From contig NZ_BMZR01000002.1 of the NCBI RefSeq assembly GCF_014652895.1, forward strand, positions 558,001 to 622,000: a stretch of DNA of 64,000 nt, given 5' to 3'. The notes under the pieces are model-generated. The model worked only from the letters and a program-made list of their open reading frames with translations. It had not been told where the DNA came from and did not search any database. Positions 26,124 to 38,858 of this stretch are shown in pieces. Every line of letters starts with the position of its first letter. Position 1 is the stretch's first letter. This DNA is from Psychrobacter glaciei. GTDB taxonomy: Bacteria; Pseudomonadota; Gammaproteobacteria; Pseudomonadales; Moraxellaceae. The position numbers were made by a program, and so were the translations under genes.

Positions 26124-26978
26124 ATGCGTTTGGATTTTAACTATATTATAGTCGATGATGATCTTAAAAGATCAAGTAGACAAAGGCGTGTGAAAGAACT
26201 CGAAGATAGAATAAATAAGAAGATAATAAGTAAAGGGCTCAATCCTAAGCCCAAATTATATAAGAGTTTAGAAGATTTTTATCGAGATGAATCTAATTTG
26301 GATGTTAATAGATACGATTTGTATTTAAGCGATAATAATCTAGGTAATAGTGGTAATACTGTCCAACAAGAGCATGCAAATGATGGTATCGAGCTTTATT
26401 TAGCCCTGCATTCAAAGTTCCTATGCGATTTTATTTTATATACTGGATCAACTCAAGATGTAATTATTGATAGATTAATACATCATCTAAAAGATAAAAA
26501 AGATCCAGGCTTATTTACTAGGTTTACATTCGTCAGTCGTTCATCTGATCGCAATGTTGACTGGCGAGGTAGTATATTAAGTGTTATTGACTATATAATT
26601 TCAAGTCGTGAAGAAATGAATACAATGAGAGGTTTTTATGCCCAGCTAACCTCTCAAATACATTCTTATCTAAAAAACGAGTTTAATAATGAGTTAGATT
26701 TTAGTCCAGCAATAAGTTGCTTAAATAGACAAAAATATAAGTATAATTTTACGAATGTCGATATAAATAAATTACACGAGATTCGCAAGATAAGAAATGG
26801 ACTAATGCATCAGGATGAACGAAAATGCGAAACTAAACCTCATACTTACTATTTAATATATTATGAAGATAATGCAAATACGATTGAAAGAAGAATTTAT
26901 CTTGAAGATTTTGATACTATAAGAAAAGAATTAAGAGATATGCATGAGAAAATTTGTACTGCATTTAATATTGTATGA
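26124..26978 (+). CDS. Receiver-like domain fused to a predicted HEPN-type domain
   Basis: A 284-residue protein, 15 bp after the GHKL gene. Residues 5-140 read as a response-regulator receiver: NYIIVDDDLKR gives the acidic pocket Asp11-13, DLYLSDNNLG puts a phospho-acceptor candidate at Asp70, and FILYTGS gives Thr107. The usual C-terminal Lys is not obvious. Residues 165-284 are helical and contain IRKIRNGLMHQDE, that is Arg224-x4-His229, the R-x4-6-H motif of HEPN ribonucleases and related toxins, with the common Asn after Arg. No DNA-binding output domain is visible. I infer an effector whose HEPN activity may be controlled by phosphorylation from the preceding protein. This reading is from motifs only. 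Confidence 0.75.
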   Translation: MRLDFNYIIVDDDLKRSSRQRRVKELEDRINKKIISKGLNPKPKLYKSLEDFYRDESNLDVNRYDLYLSDNNLGNSGNTVQQEHANDGIELYLALHSKFLCDFILYTGSTQDVIIDRLIHHLKDKKDPGLFTRFTFVSRSSDRNVDWRGSILSVIDYIISSREEMNTMRGFYAQLTSQIHSYLKNEFNNELDFSPAISCLNRQKYKYNFTNVDINKLHEIRKIRNGLMHQDERKCETKPHTYYLIYYEDNANTIERRIYLEDFDTIRKELRDMHEKICTAFNIV

Positions 26979-26981
26979 TTT

Positions 26982-27025
26982 GATTGAATGAGAAATATAG
27001 ATTTTGCTATATTCCTCATTCAATC
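26982..27025. terminator. Bidirectional terminator hairpin
   Basis: A 19-bp stem with one mismatch (GATTGAATGAGAAATATAG against CTATATTCCTCATTCAATC) lies between the end of the methylase operon and the convergent crotonase gene. Confidence 0.8.
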
Positions 27026-27036
27026 AAAGGGTTATC

Positions 27037-27840
27037 TTACCTCCCCTTAAACTCAGCCTCACGCCTTTCAACCATCGCCATCACACCCTCTTTCGCATCT
27101 TCTGAATGAAACAGCGGCGGCAGATAACTATGGATATTCGCCAATGCAGTTGCAGCCCCATTGCGACTGGCATCTTGCGCTGAAGATAAAGCACCTCTCA
27201 CACCTAAAGGCGCGGCTTTACAAATCTCTTCTGCCAACGTCAATGCCCGATCGTACTCAGACCCATTAGCCACCACTTCGCTGACCAAATTCAGTCTATC
27301 AGCCGTTTGCGCATCAAATGCCTTACCAGTAAGTAGATACGGCATGGCTTTTTGCCAGCCTGCTGCTGCGACAAAACGTACCGTCGCACCGCCAAATGGC
27401 ATGATGCCGCGCTGGACTTCCATTTGGGCAAAGTTGCAGTTATCACTAGCGATGACCACATCACTATTAAGCATCAGCTCGATAGCCACAGTAAAGCACG
27501 TACCTTTCACTGCCACCACAACAGGCTTAGTACGCAATTTCCCACTAATGCCCCACGGGTCGATTTGGTTATCGTCAAACTCAAACACACCGTCATTTAG
27601 CTTGTCTTGCAGCTCGACCAAATCCAGACCTGCAGTAAAATGATCTCCATGAGCAAATATTAAGGCACAGCGTAAATTATCATCATCTTCATAGCGAGTG
27701 AGCGCTTCAGATAACTGTGCAATCATATGACTGTCAAAGGCGTTGCGTTTATCGGCACGATTTAGCCCGATCAGGCAAATATGGCCGTCTGTTTCTTGGG
27801 TAATTCGATTGTCTGTGCGGTTATTATTTTCCATAGTCAT
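27037..27840 (-). CDS. Enoyl-CoA hydratase/isomerase (crotonase) family protein
   Basis: A 267-residue crotonase-fold protein. LIGLNRADKRNAFDSHM, FAHGDHFTAGLDL (oxyanion hole), VKGTCFTVAIELMLNSDVVIAS and FAQMEVQRGIMPFGGATVRF follow the family pattern. These enzymes act on acyl-CoA thioesters in the cytosol. Here the second oxyanion segment reads GTCFTVAIEL, not the common G.(A/C).GGG.EL, which makes true hydratase activity less certain. AAAGGAC precedes the ATG on the coding strand. It is a single-gene unit. Confidence 0.85.
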   Translation of the reverse strand: MTMENNNRTDNRITQETDGHICLIGLNRADKRNAFDSHMIAQLSEALTRYEDDDNLRCALIFAHGDHFTAGLDLVELQDKLNDGVFEFDDNQIDPWGISGKLRTKPVVVAVKGTCFTVAIELMLNSDVVIASDNCNFAQMEVQRGIMPFGGATVRFVAAAGWQKAMPYLLTGKAFDAQTADRLNLVSEVVANGSEYDRALTLAEEICKAAPLGVRGALSSAQDASRNGAATALANIHSYLPPLFHSEDAKEGVMAMVERREAEFKGR

Positions 27841-28055
27841 GGTCTTGTCCTTTTTAGAATGCTAGTTTGCAGGGTTCACCCTATGCCAAATCAATATTGC
27901 TAAAGATTTATTCGACTTACTTTTAATATAGACATACGCCCTCTGCAACGCAAGCACCGTTTTCGCGTTGATGAATAGCTGACATCAATATTAGTTGACC
28001 TGATTTGCGATAAGTGCAACTATTATTCAAACTAAGACATGACTCAGAGCATTTT

Positions 28056-28772
28056 ATGGAATTTTGGCACGGTTTTTTGCTGATCACTAGCGTTCATCTA
28101 CTCGCTGCTGCCTCTCCAGGGCCTGATTTTGTCTTGGTATCACAGCAGACATTGGCAAAAGGTCGGCGCACAGGTTTGATTTGTAGCCTTGGCATTACCT
28201 TGGGTCTTGCTGTACACATTATCTATTCGGTGCTGGGACTGGCAACAGTGATCGCTCATTCACAGCCGCTATTGACCGCTATTAAATGGTTGGGTGGTAG
28301 CTACCTGATTTATCTCGGATGGCAAGGTATTCAAGCCAAACCGAAAAAATCATTAGATTTAGCAGCTTCAGAAAATGTACGCATTGATGTTCCACAAGCC
28401 GCGACTACCGAGCAAGCACAGCTGCTTTCCACCAAAAAACCTTTTATTAATAGAGACTCAACTATTAATAGCGACTCAACTTTCGCCATTCTACGTCGTG
28501 GCTTTTTTTGCAATGTATTTAACCCAAAAGCGCCGGTTTATTTTGTGGCGATATTTACCCTCGTATTGTCACCTGACATACCGCTTTGGCAGTTAGCAAT
28601 CTATGGCGTATGGATGATGGTCTTGCAGATGGCATGGTTTAGCACGGTGGTGATGTTACTTTCTATCCCTGTGATTCATCGCCGCTTTCAACGCTTTGAG
28701 CATTGGATAGACCGCGTCTTGGGTACAGCGATGATTGTATTGGGATTAAATCTTATCTTACGTAGCCGATAA
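28056..28772 (+). CDS. LysE/RhtB-family amino-acid exporter
   Basis: A 238-residue inner-membrane protein with about six hydrophobic segments and the family signature [22 protein letters not shown] near the N-terminus, [12 protein letters not shown] in the middle and [13 protein letters not shown] after a polar loop. LysE/RhtB proteins export amino acids or small derivatives by proton exchange. The loop at about residues 95-145 is longer than usual and Ser/Thr-rich, with a duplicated DSTINSDST element. I chose the ATG at 28056 because the protein there begins as family members do; the frame is open to a GTG at 28014. Confidence 0.88.
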   Translation: MEFWHGFLLITSVHLLAAASPGPDFVLVSQQTLAKGRRTGLICSLGITLGLAVHIIYSVLGLATVIAHSQPLLTAIKWLGGSYLIYLGWQGIQAKPKKSLDLAASENVRIDVPQAATTEQAQLLSTKKPFINRDSTINSDSTFAILRRGFFCNVFNPKAPVYFVAIFTLVLSPDIPLWQLAIYGVWMMVLQMAWFSTVVMLLSIPVIHRRFQRFEHWIDRVLGTAMIVLGLNLILRSR

Positions 28773-28801
28773 GACCTTCGTTACATGCAAAATCTGCTAA
28801 A

Positions 28802-29875
28802 ATGGTGCATTATATTCAAACATCAAAGCCCGATACTATGACCAGTAAGCCTATGAACCGTCGCCCGACCGCCAACAATCACAGAAACAGATCGCCTGAG
28901 ACTGCTAAAAAACTCGGTCAGCTACATCCGCGCAATCCGCACCAAGGTCGCTATGACTTTGCGGTATTGACCCGTGCCTTGCCAGAGCTTGCCAAGCATA
29001 CGATTACCAATCCTAATGGCGAGCCAACGATTAACTTCTCTGATCATCAAGCGGTAAGAGTGCTTAATCAGGCGCTATTGGCCCATTATTATGGCGTCAA
29101 GTTTTGGGACATTCCTGAAGGTTACCTATGTCCACCGATTCCGGGACGCGCAGATTACATTCACTATGTTGCCGACTTACTTGCGCAAACCAGTCATACC
29201 AATGACGATAACCTCCCGCCAACGGGCAAAGAAATCCACGCTTTAGATATCGGTACGGGTGCCAGCGCCATTTATCCGATTATCGGTAGTCAAAGTTATG
29301 GTTGGCGCTTTACCGCGAGCGATATCGACCCTATTTCGGTCAATACCGCAGCGTTAATTTGCGATGCCAATCCAAAGTTAAAAGGCGCGGTGAAAGTTAA
29401 GCTGCAACCTAACCCAAAAAAGTTTTTTGCAGGCATCATCGGTCGTCAAGATTACTTCGATGTGGTCGTGTGCAACCCTCCGTTCCATGCTTCATTAGAA
29501 GAGGCGATGGAATCCAATACTCGCAAGCAGCATAATTTGCAAAGACATCGTGGTAAGAACGAAAGCGAGCAAGTAAGCCGTAGCTCAACGAAATCTGGCA
29601 ATGCCGCACAAAACTTAAACTTCGGCGGTCAGCATAAAGAGCTATGGAGTGAAGGCGGCGAGATTACCTTTTTAACTAAGATGATAAAAGAGAGCCAAGA
29701 CTTTGCCGAGCATGTTGGCTGGTTTACTAGCTTGGTATCAAAATCTGAAAATGTTAAGCCTTTACAACTATTGTTAAAGCAGCTCGATGTCACACAGATG
29801 CGCATTATTGAGATGAGCCAAGGACAGAAAAACACTCGTATATTGGCATGGCGTTTTAACACTGACGAAGAGTAG
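28802..29875 (+). CDS. rlmF: 23S rRNA (adenine(1618)-N(6))-methyltransferase
   Basis: RlmF methylates A1618 of 23S rRNA using SAM. The 357-residue product matches the family from [13 protein letters not shown] onward, with the SAM site [23 protein letters not shown], and the N6-adenine methylase motif [10 protein letters not shown]. The C-terminal [19 protein letters not shown] is conserved. A later Met at 28838 is a possible start. A parS-like site and a strong terminator follow. Confidence 0.95.
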   Translation: MVHYIQTSKPDTMTSKPMNRRPTANNHRNRSPETAKKLGQLHPRNPHQGRYDFAVLTRALPELAKHTITNPNGEPTINFSDHQAVRVLNQALLAHYYGVKFWDIPEGYLCPPIPGRADYIHYVADLLAQTSHTNDDNLPPTGKEIHALDIGTGASAIYPIIGSQSYGWRFTASDIDPISVNTAALICDANPKLKGAVKVKLQPNPKKFFAGIIGRQDYFDVVVCNPPFHASLEEAMESNTRKQHNLQRHRGKNESEQVSRSSTKSGNAAQNLNFGGQHKELWSEGGEITFLTKMIKESQDFAEHVGWFTSLVSKSENVKPLQLLLKQLDVTQMRIIEMSQGQKNTRILAWRFNTDEE

Positions 29876-29898
29876 CAGCTACCGTTTTTAATTCTTAA

Positions 29899-29914
29899 AG
29901 TTTCACGTGAAACA
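29899..29914. promoter_or_regulatory. parS: parS-like site 1
   Basis: AGTTTCACGTGAAACA differs from the parS consensus TGTTTCACGTGAAACA at one outer base. Confidence 0.8.
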
Positions 29915-29953
29915 AAAAAAGCACCGCTCTGGAACCCAGAGCGGTGCTTTTTA
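29914..29953. terminator. Terminator after rlmF
   Basis: AAAAAGCACCGCTCTGG and CCAGAGCGGTGCTTTTT form a perfect 17-bp stem with A and T tails; bidirectional between rlmF and mntP. Confidence 0.95.
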
Positions 29954-30004
29954 TTGAGAATAATGAGATAGTGATACATTGATTTTATTTAGGTCTAACG
30001 ATAG

Positions 30005-30631
30005 CTAAAAAAACATCACCTTTAGCCCAATCGCAATCAGTACAAATCCACCTAATGCCTCTGCTTTATCCTCTAACCATGTGCCAGAGCGCCAGCCTAA
30101 ATAAACACCGAACAGCCCAAATACAGCAGTGACTACAGCGATAATTAAACAAGCCAACCAAGCATTCAACGCCAATAAATTAAGCGTAAACCCTGCCGCC
30201 ATGGCATCAATACTAGTAGCAATAGCGAGCGTAAGCATAGTGCGATGATTGATATGGTTGTTTGCAGTATGAATGACTGCCACTTCGTCACCAGCCGTAT
30301 CAATATCATGGGCTTTTAGATGAAGCGCACTGTCTACCGCATCCTCCCCATCGCCAGCAAACACCTCATACAGCATTTTGCCACCGAGACCGATCAGTAT
30401 AATGCCACCGATCCAAGGTGCAGCAGCAGCCAGCCAACCTAAAAGTGCCGCGCCTAACAAATAGCCAATAAGCGGCATAATACCCTGCGCAACACCAAAA
30501 TATAAACCCGCATAGACAGCTAAACGCAGCAAATATTGCTTGCTCTGTTTTTGCGACTTAGCACCCAGCCCAATCGCGACGGCAAATGCATCCATGGCTA
30601 GAGCAACAGCAAGTAGCACGACTTCAATCAT
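30005..30631 (-). CDS. mntP: Manganese efflux pump
   Basis: MntP exports Mn(II) across the inner membrane. The 208-residue protein has six hydrophobic helices with the duplicated acidic signature [13 protein letters not shown] (helix 1) and [14 protein letters not shown] (helix 4), whose Asp residues are needed for transport in the family. A cytosolic loop around residues 85-125 is longer than in E. coli MntP (188 aa). No Mn riboswitch was recognised upstream; instead there is a family B repeat and a parS-like site. Confidence 0.93.
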   Translation of the reverse strand: MIEVVLLAVALAMDAFAVAIGLGAKSQKQSKQYLLRLAVYAGLYFGVAQGIMPLIGYLLGAALLGWLAAAAPWIGGIILIGLGGKMLYEVFAGDGEDAVDSALHLKAHDIDTAGDEVAVIHTANNHINHRTMLTLAIATSIDAMAAGFTLNLLALNAWLACLIIAVVTAVFGLFGVYLGWRSGTWLEDKAEALGGFVLIAIGLKVMFF

Positions 30632-30714
30632 TTTATTTTTTCACTTATGCTAATAATTTATAACTGAGACAGTTTAATGAAGGTTTATAGTCGTTTCAAT
30701 TTAAAAAGACTACA

Positions 30715-30790
30715 ATGCTGCTGAAATAAATTTTTCGAAGCCTCTAGAGTGCGCAGCGCACAGCGAGCGAGAAAATTTTATATCAGCAGG
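30715..30790. repeat. Palindromic intergenic repeat, family B, copy 3
   Basis: Ends ATGCTGCTGAAATAAATTTT and AAAATTTTATATCAGCAGGA are near inverted repeats; the core has GAAGCCTCTAGAGTGCGCAG and CACAGCGAGCGAG. Confidence 0.8.
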
Positions 30791-30806
30791 ATATTATTTT
30801 TGATTA

Positions 30807-30822
30807 AGTTTCACGTGAAACA
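30807..30822. promoter_or_regulatory. parS: parS-like site 2
   Basis: AGTTTCACGTGAAACA, one outer mismatch to consensus, between mntP and gyrB. Confidence 0.8.
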
Positions 30823-30833
30823 ATCTTAACATT

Positions 30834-30872
30834 AAAAAACCACCGCATTGATTACCAAAGCGGTGGTTTTTT
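30834..30872. terminator. gyrB terminator
   Basis: AAAAAACCACCGC and GCGGTGGTTTTTT form a perfect stem just downstream of the gyrB stop. Confidence 0.93.
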
Positions 30873-30895
30873 AGTAAGTCACAATATTATGCTAT

Positions 30896-34041
<3,146 letters not shown>

Positions 34042-35256
34042 CTATTGGGCAGATGAGATTTGACCTTGTTTCACATGAAACATATTAGGTTCTGACCAGA
34101 ATTTATTGACTAGCGGCACGATATCCTCGGTTAAACTGGTCATAAATACCTGACAAGGCAGCTGTGCTAGCGTTGACAATAAAATCTCAATCGCCCTATC
34201 ATCCAGCTCTGCGGTGATATCATCTAACAGTACCACGGGTGTCACTCGTGATTTAAAATCATTGTTAGAGTTATCAGTACCTTTTTCAGTATTAAGTAGC
34301 AGCGGCAACTGTGATAAGCGCAATGCGGTGATCAATAGTTTCTTTTCACCACGCGACAATACATTAGCGGCCTGCTCTTTTAAAACGGGTAATTTCGTGT
34401 GCACATCGCCTTCTACTTTCGTGCTTTTAGTTAGCTGCCCTTCATGCATGGCTAGCGGCTCGCTAGAGCGCCAATGGACATGGATATCAGCACGGTGGTT
34501 ACCGATGCGGGTATAGCCCAGCTGCAAATCCTGCTCTAAACGCTCATTAAGCTGCACATCGAGCGCAACATTGGTGTCGTAACCGGCGCTATAGCTCAAG
34601 CTTAATTGCTCCGCATAAGTAGGCAATAACTGAGCAATGCTTTGAGCAAAATAAGGCTGCCATTCGCTAAATATTCGTTCTCGATAGTGATGGATAAGCG
34701 CTGCATGATTGCTCAGACCTTTGTCCCATGCTTTTAGCTCAGCGAGTTGAACTTGGGTCAAATGACGCGATTTTTTTAGCAAACTATTGCGCTGTCTTAA
34801 CAGGCGTTGATAAGCCACCCACTGCGGATGAAAGCCTTGTTTCATGTGAAACACCAACCAATCCAACAGCTGCCGACGACTGGCACTGCCCTGCTCTAAC
34901 ATGTCCATCGTAGAGGGATCTATCAATAGTGTGGGGAGCTGCTCGGTTAAGATGCTTTGATTGTAGACCGTGGTTTGATTAAGACGTAGTATCGTCGTCG
35001 CATCGGCTTGCTTTTGAATCGCTAAAGTACTGCTGTCACTGAGCTTAGCATGTACCGTCGCGTTGTCTTGATGATGCTGAATATAGCGTTTGGGCTGGTG
35101 ATGACGAAAGCTTTTACCTCTTGATAATAAGAATATCGCTTCTAATAGCGAGGTTTTGCCACTACCATTCGCGCCGATAATGACGTTGCAAGCAGTGGCA
35201 GGTAGATTGACTTGGCTGAGGTTACGTAGGTGTGAGATTTGTAGACGTTCAATCAT
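34042..35256 (-). CDS. recF: DNA replication and repair protein RecF
   Basis: RecF binds DNA at gaps and helps load RecA through RecOR. The 404-residue product has the Walker A loop IGANGSGKTSLLEAIFLLSRGKSFR near residue 27, SRGEKKLLITALRLSQ (ABC-type signature) and VVLLDDITAELDDR (Walker B). A Ser/Asn linker near residues 290-345 is longer than usual. Two parS-like 16-mers lie inside the gene and encode VFHMKQG and MFHVKQG, the latter in the C-terminal tail. It belongs to the dnaA-dnaN-recF-gyrB series. Confidence 0.96.
   Translation of the reverse strand: MIERLQISHLRNLSQVNLPATACNVIIGANGSGKTSLLEAIFLLSRGKSFRHHQPKRYIQHHQDNATVHAKLSDSSTLAIQKQADATTILRLNQTTVYNQSILTEQLPTLLIDPSTMDMLEQGSASRRQLLDWLVFHMKQGFHPQWVAYQRLLRQRNSLLKKSRHLTQVQLAELKAWDKGLSNHAALIHHYRERIFSEWQPYFAQSIAQLLPTYAEQLSLSYSAGYDTNVALDVQLNERLEQDLQLGYTRIGNHRADIHVHWRSSEPLAMHEGQLTKSTKVEGDVHTKLPVLKEQAANVLSRGEKKLLITALRLSQLPLLLNTEKGTDNSNNDFKSRVTPVVLLDDITAELDDRAIEILLSTLAQLPCQVFMTSLTEDIVPLVNKFWSEPNMFHVKQGQISSAQ
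34067..34082. promoter_or_regulatory. parS: parS-like site 3, inside recF 3' end
   Basis: TGTTTCACATGAAACA, one central mismatch to the consensus. Confidence 0.7.
34838..34853. promoter_or_regulatory. parS: parS-like site 4, inside recF
   Basis: TGTTTCATGTGAAACA, one central mismatch to the consensus. Confidence 0.7.
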
Positions 35257-35452
35257 AATGTCGACAGCCGCCTATTTTCGCCACCTACATTTTAGCAGGC
35301 AAAAGTTTAATTAGTTAAAGATTTTTTGAGGTTGCAGATGTTAGTTTTGAATATAAAAACGGTCTTTAAAACAACGCTATAAAGATAGCGACACCGTCTA
35401 ACAGGACAAGTGCCACGGTCTAACCAACAGTCTTCCGAAAAAACTAAAAACA

Positions 35453-36628
35453 CTATATACGCATTGGCATAATGACATATTGATGGAATTCATCATTCAG
35501 CTGATTTACTAGCACTGAGGCGTTAGATTGGCTCATATGCATTTGCAAATCACCTTGGATGACACCTAGCACATCTTGCAAATAGGCGGCATTAAAGGAC
35601 AGCTCCATCGGCTCCCCTTGATACTTAGCTTGTATCATCTCAACTGCTTCATCTTGCTCAGCGTTATTGGCGCGTACTTCTACCATACCGTCGCTGGCGA
35701 AATTAAACACCACGCCACGTGATTTTTCGTTACTCAAAATCGCGACACGGCGTAGCACATCCGTCATCTTCTCTTGATTAAACAAAGCCAATTTATCGGT
35801 ATTGCTTGGCATGACACGGCGATAGTCAGGGAACTTACCGTCGATCAGACGCGCGGTAAAGGTAACCATTAGATTATCACTCACCTGCCCTGCACTATCC
35901 ACCTCACCGAATGGCAAGCTTACTTGCAAAAACTCGCGACCGAAACTTAGCGTTACTGCGTTATCTTGATCACCTAGCATTTTACCAAGCTCAGAGGCCA
36001 AACGCTCAAGCTCAATCACCGCTTTGCGCGGCAGGATGGCTTGCATGTTCAGATCTGCACTCACATCAATAACACTACGCGCCAATGCCAGTCTATGTCC
36101 GTCAGTCGCAACGGTGGTTAGCTGCTGCTGTGAAACATCGAACAGCATACCAGTTAAATAATAACGGACATCTTGAATGGCCATGGCAAACTGGGTTTTA
36201 TGAATCAAATCAGTAAGACGGCTACGGCTGATGGTCAACGGTGTGATGTTTTCAGGATTGCCCAAGCTTGGATAATCTTCGCTAGGCAATGTACCCAAGG
36301 TAAAACGGCTCTTACCACTGGTCAACAAACAGCGCTCGTTCTCTTGCGTGGCAAGACTGACTTGTGCTTGTGCTGGTAAAGATTTGCAGATATCTTTCAG
36401 CTTGGTCGCAGGTAAGGTGGTTGTCCCTGCTTCCACGCAAGCACCAGCAGGCAATTTCAACGTCGATGTCAGCTCTACCTCTAAATCAGAAGCGGTCAAA
36501 ATAAGCGCTGACTCAGACAACTGTAGCTTGATATTACCCAAGATAACCATATTGTGGCGTTTGTCAGCGGCTTTGGCGATCAGGTTAATAGCTTTTAGTA
36601 ACGACTCTCGATTAATCGATAATTGCAT
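35453..36628 (-). CDS. dnaN: DNA polymerase III subunit beta (sliding clamp)
   Basis: DnaN forms the dimeric ring that tethers polymerase III to DNA. The 391-residue product has the three-domain clamp pattern: MQLSINRESLLKAINLI at the start, TLPATKLKDICKSLP, YYLTGMLFDV, ATDGHRLA, FPDYRRVMP and the C-terminal YVIMPMRI, where the conserved MP.R end contributes to the client-binding pocket. The E. coli clamp has 366 residues; the extra length lies in loops. It is placed between dnaA and recF as usual. Confidence 0.98.
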   Translation of the reverse strand: MQLSINRESLLKAINLIAKAADKRHNMVILGNIKLQLSESALILTASDLEVELTSTLKLPAGACVEAGTTTLPATKLKDICKSLPAQAQVSLATQENERCLLTSGKSRFTLGTLPSEDYPSLGNPENITPLTISRSRLTDLIHKTQFAMAIQDVRYYLTGMLFDVSQQQLTTVATDGHRLALARSVIDVSADLNMQAILPRKAVIELERLASELGKMLGDQDNAVTLSFGREFLQVSLPFGEVDSAGQVSDNLMVTFTARLIDGKFPDYRRVMPSNTDKLALFNQEKMTDVLRRVAILSNEKSRGVVFNFASDGMVEVRANNAEQDEAVEMIQAKYQGEPMELSFNAAYLQDVLGVIQGDLQMHMSQSNASVLVNQLNDEFHQYVIMPMRI

Positions 36629-36833
36629 GCTTAGTTACTCTTATTTGAATGATTCTTTTTATATAAATGTAAAATAATGACTCAATAATACCTTGTCTAC
36701 TGACGATAATCCATAAGGTATCTGTCTGTTGACACTCGCAATATTATAAACCATATCAGCCGACTAAAATATAGTGTAACCACAGCCTAAAAATAGTGCA
36801 GCCACACCCTAAATTTAGCGACTGCATACGCCT

Positions 36834-38279
36834 TTAACCTGCTTGTAACATCAGCGCAAGTGTCTTGTAATCCTTATCGAACGCAGGATCGGCGGCGCGC
36901 AGCTCATTAACTTTATCACAAGCATGCATCACCGTCGTATGATCGCGACCGCCAAAAGACTGTCCAATCTCCGGAAAGCTATCGCTGGTCAATTCACGTG
37001 ATAATGCCATGGCTATTTGGCGTGGTCTAGCAATACTACGCGTGCGCTTACGGCCCATCATATCCTTGATAGTCACATCATAGTACTCAGCAACCACTTT
37101 ACGAATATTATCCATATTCACGGCTTGGACACGCATTGCGACGATGTCTTTCAACGCATATTGCACCATTTCGAGAGTAATCTGTGCACCCGTCAAATTG
37201 GCATTGGCAAATACTTGATTTAGAGCACCTTCTAAACGCCGAACATTTGAAACCACATTTTGAGCGATGAATAATGCGCATTCTTTAGGCAGTGTCATGC
37301 CATGTGATGCCGCTTTTTTCTGCAATATTTGTACTCGTGTATCAATCTCAGGTGGATCAACAGCCACCGTCAAACCCCAAGAAAAACGGGATCTAAAACG
37401 TTCATCAAACTCCGTCATTTGCGAGGGATGACGATCTGATGCCAAAATCAGTTGCTTGTCACCACTGGTAAAATCTGCAAATAACGTTAAAAACTCATTA
37501 CTACTTTTAGTCTTTCCTGCTAAGACATGAATATCATCTACAATCAATAAATCTACTTTTTTTATTTTCTTTTTAAAATCTTCTATTTTATTATTTCTTA
37601 ATGAATAAACCAATTGATTAATAAATTTTTCAGAAGTGAAATAATAAAAACTTTGATTATTTTTTAAATAGCGATGTGCTACCGAATGCATTAAATGCGT
37701 TTTTCCCAATCCTGAAGGGCCATATATAAATAAAGGATTATGACGGTTTTTTGACTGGCGTTTACCAAGCTCATAACAAGCTTTATACGCCAGATTATTA
37801 GACTTACCAGTAACAAAAGTCTCAAAGGTAAAGTCAGGGTTTAGATAGCTCAAAGATTTGGCATCAGCAGAGTCTACTAAGGCAGCGTGACGCATGTTGG
37901 CATCGATATCTGCACGCGCATTATTCTGATGTATAGATTCAAATTTGTGCTCGGCAGGGGTAGGGGAGGGTTTGTCCTCTACAAATAGCGAACCTGATTG
38001 TGACTGATTATTTTCATCTGACTCTCGACCCGCATTGTCGACCCGCACGATCACTTCTTCGATAACACCTTGACTGTGCTTAGCCACCAGTTGCTGGATA
38101 TCTTGCAGATGGTTTTTTTTGATATACGTCACAAAATAATCGTTAGGCGCAAGAATGATCAGCGTTTGTGCTTCTTGATGGGCTGACAAAGGTCTTAACC
38201 ACATAGTAAATACATTATCTTTGACGTTATAACGTAGGTCGTTTAGACATTTATCCCAAATAGTTGCTGTATCTATCAT
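36834..38279 (-). CDS. dnaA: Chromosomal replication initiator protein DnaA
   Basis: DnaA binds DnaA boxes at oriC and opens the origin. Domain I (IWDKCLNDLRYNVKDNVFTMWLRPL) is followed by a variable linker, the AAA+ domain with NPLFIYGPSGLGKTHLMHSV (Walker A) and LLIVDDIHVLAGK (Walker B), the arginine-finger region RFRSRFSWGL, and the C-terminal DNA-binding signature GGRDHTTVMHACDKV. The start at 38279 gives the normal MIDTATIWDKC opening; an in-frame ATG 18 bp upstream lacks a ribosome site. The codons around 37555-37690 are far richer in A and T than the rest. The 481-residue length is normal. Confidence 0.98.
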   Translation of the reverse strand: MIDTATIWDKCLNDLRYNVKDNVFTMWLRPLSAHQEAQTLIILAPNDYFVTYIKKNHLQDIQQLVAKHSQGVIEEVIVRVDNAGRESDENNQSQSGSLFVEDKPSPTPAEHKFESIHQNNARADIDANMRHAALVDSADAKSLSYLNPDFTFETFVTGKSNNLAYKACYELGKRQSKNRHNPLFIYGPSGLGKTHLMHSVAHRYLKNNQSFYYFTSEKFINQLVYSLRNNKIEDFKKKIKKVDLLIVDDIHVLAGKTKSSNEFLTLFADFTSGDKQLILASDRHPSQMTEFDERFRSRFSWGLTVAVDPPEIDTRVQILQKKAASHGMTLPKECALFIAQNVVSNVRRLEGALNQVFANANLTGAQITLEMVQYALKDIVAMRVQAVNMDNIRKVVAEYYDVTIKDMMGRKRTRSIARPRQIAMALSRELTSDSFPEIGQSFGGRDHTTVMHACDKVNELRAADPAFDKDYKTLALMLQAG

Positions 38280-38439
38280 GAAAAACAATAACCCCATAAT
38301 CCGAAATAATAAAGGTGCCTAAACGGCATAATTGGTCGACCAGCATCCGATATTGTCGCTGAGTACTATCTCAAAAAAACCATTAGAGAATACGCCAAAA
38401 TCATATATCAAGCAGGGGGCTAATCTAACACAAATACCC

Positions 38440-38674
38440 TGTGGATAACATCCTGTTTTTTGTGGATAAGACTGTGGATAGTTTTGTGGATAAGTCAATA
38501 ACCCAAGTTATCCATATTTCACCCACAGGTTATCCACAGGTTTACCCATAGTCTAGTATTTTGATAATAAAGGATAAATAAGACTTAACCCCAGATAATC
38601 GTGCTCCCAATAACAACAATATTTATATATATTAATCATTAATTATTATAGAGCACGACGATTTCTGTGGATAA
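38440..38674. other. oriC: Chromosomal replication origin (oriC)
   Basis: The dnaA-rpmH gap holds seven DnaA boxes. TGTGGATAA is at 38440, 38461, 38485 and 38666, TTATCCACA at 38530, and the near-matches TGTGGATAG and TTATCCATA at 38473 and 38508. An AT-rich stretch at about 38605-38655 (TATTTATATATATTAATC and more) is a candidate unwinding element. Gene order dnaA-oriC-rpmH is the classic arrangement in Pseudomonas and relatives. Confidence 0.93.
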
Positions 38675-38785
38675 CTTTATGAAATTAAGACTGAGATCAG
38701 CCAGTCAGTAACTAATAAATTAATGGAATTCTGCAGTTCAGTTGAAAGAATTTAATCATCACGTTGACAACAAAAAATTAGTTTA

Positions 38786-38814
38786 TTGACCAAAATACAA
38801 TGCAATGGTATAAT
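38786..38814 (+). promoter_or_regulatory. Sigma-70 promoter of rpmH
   Basis: TTGACC (38786-38791) and TATAAT (38809-38814) are separated by exactly 17 bp, 44 bp before the rpmH start codon. Confidence 0.88.
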
Positions 38815-38858
38815 CCTCCGTTATTACGAATTTAGTCCATTATTTTGATAGGTGAGTT

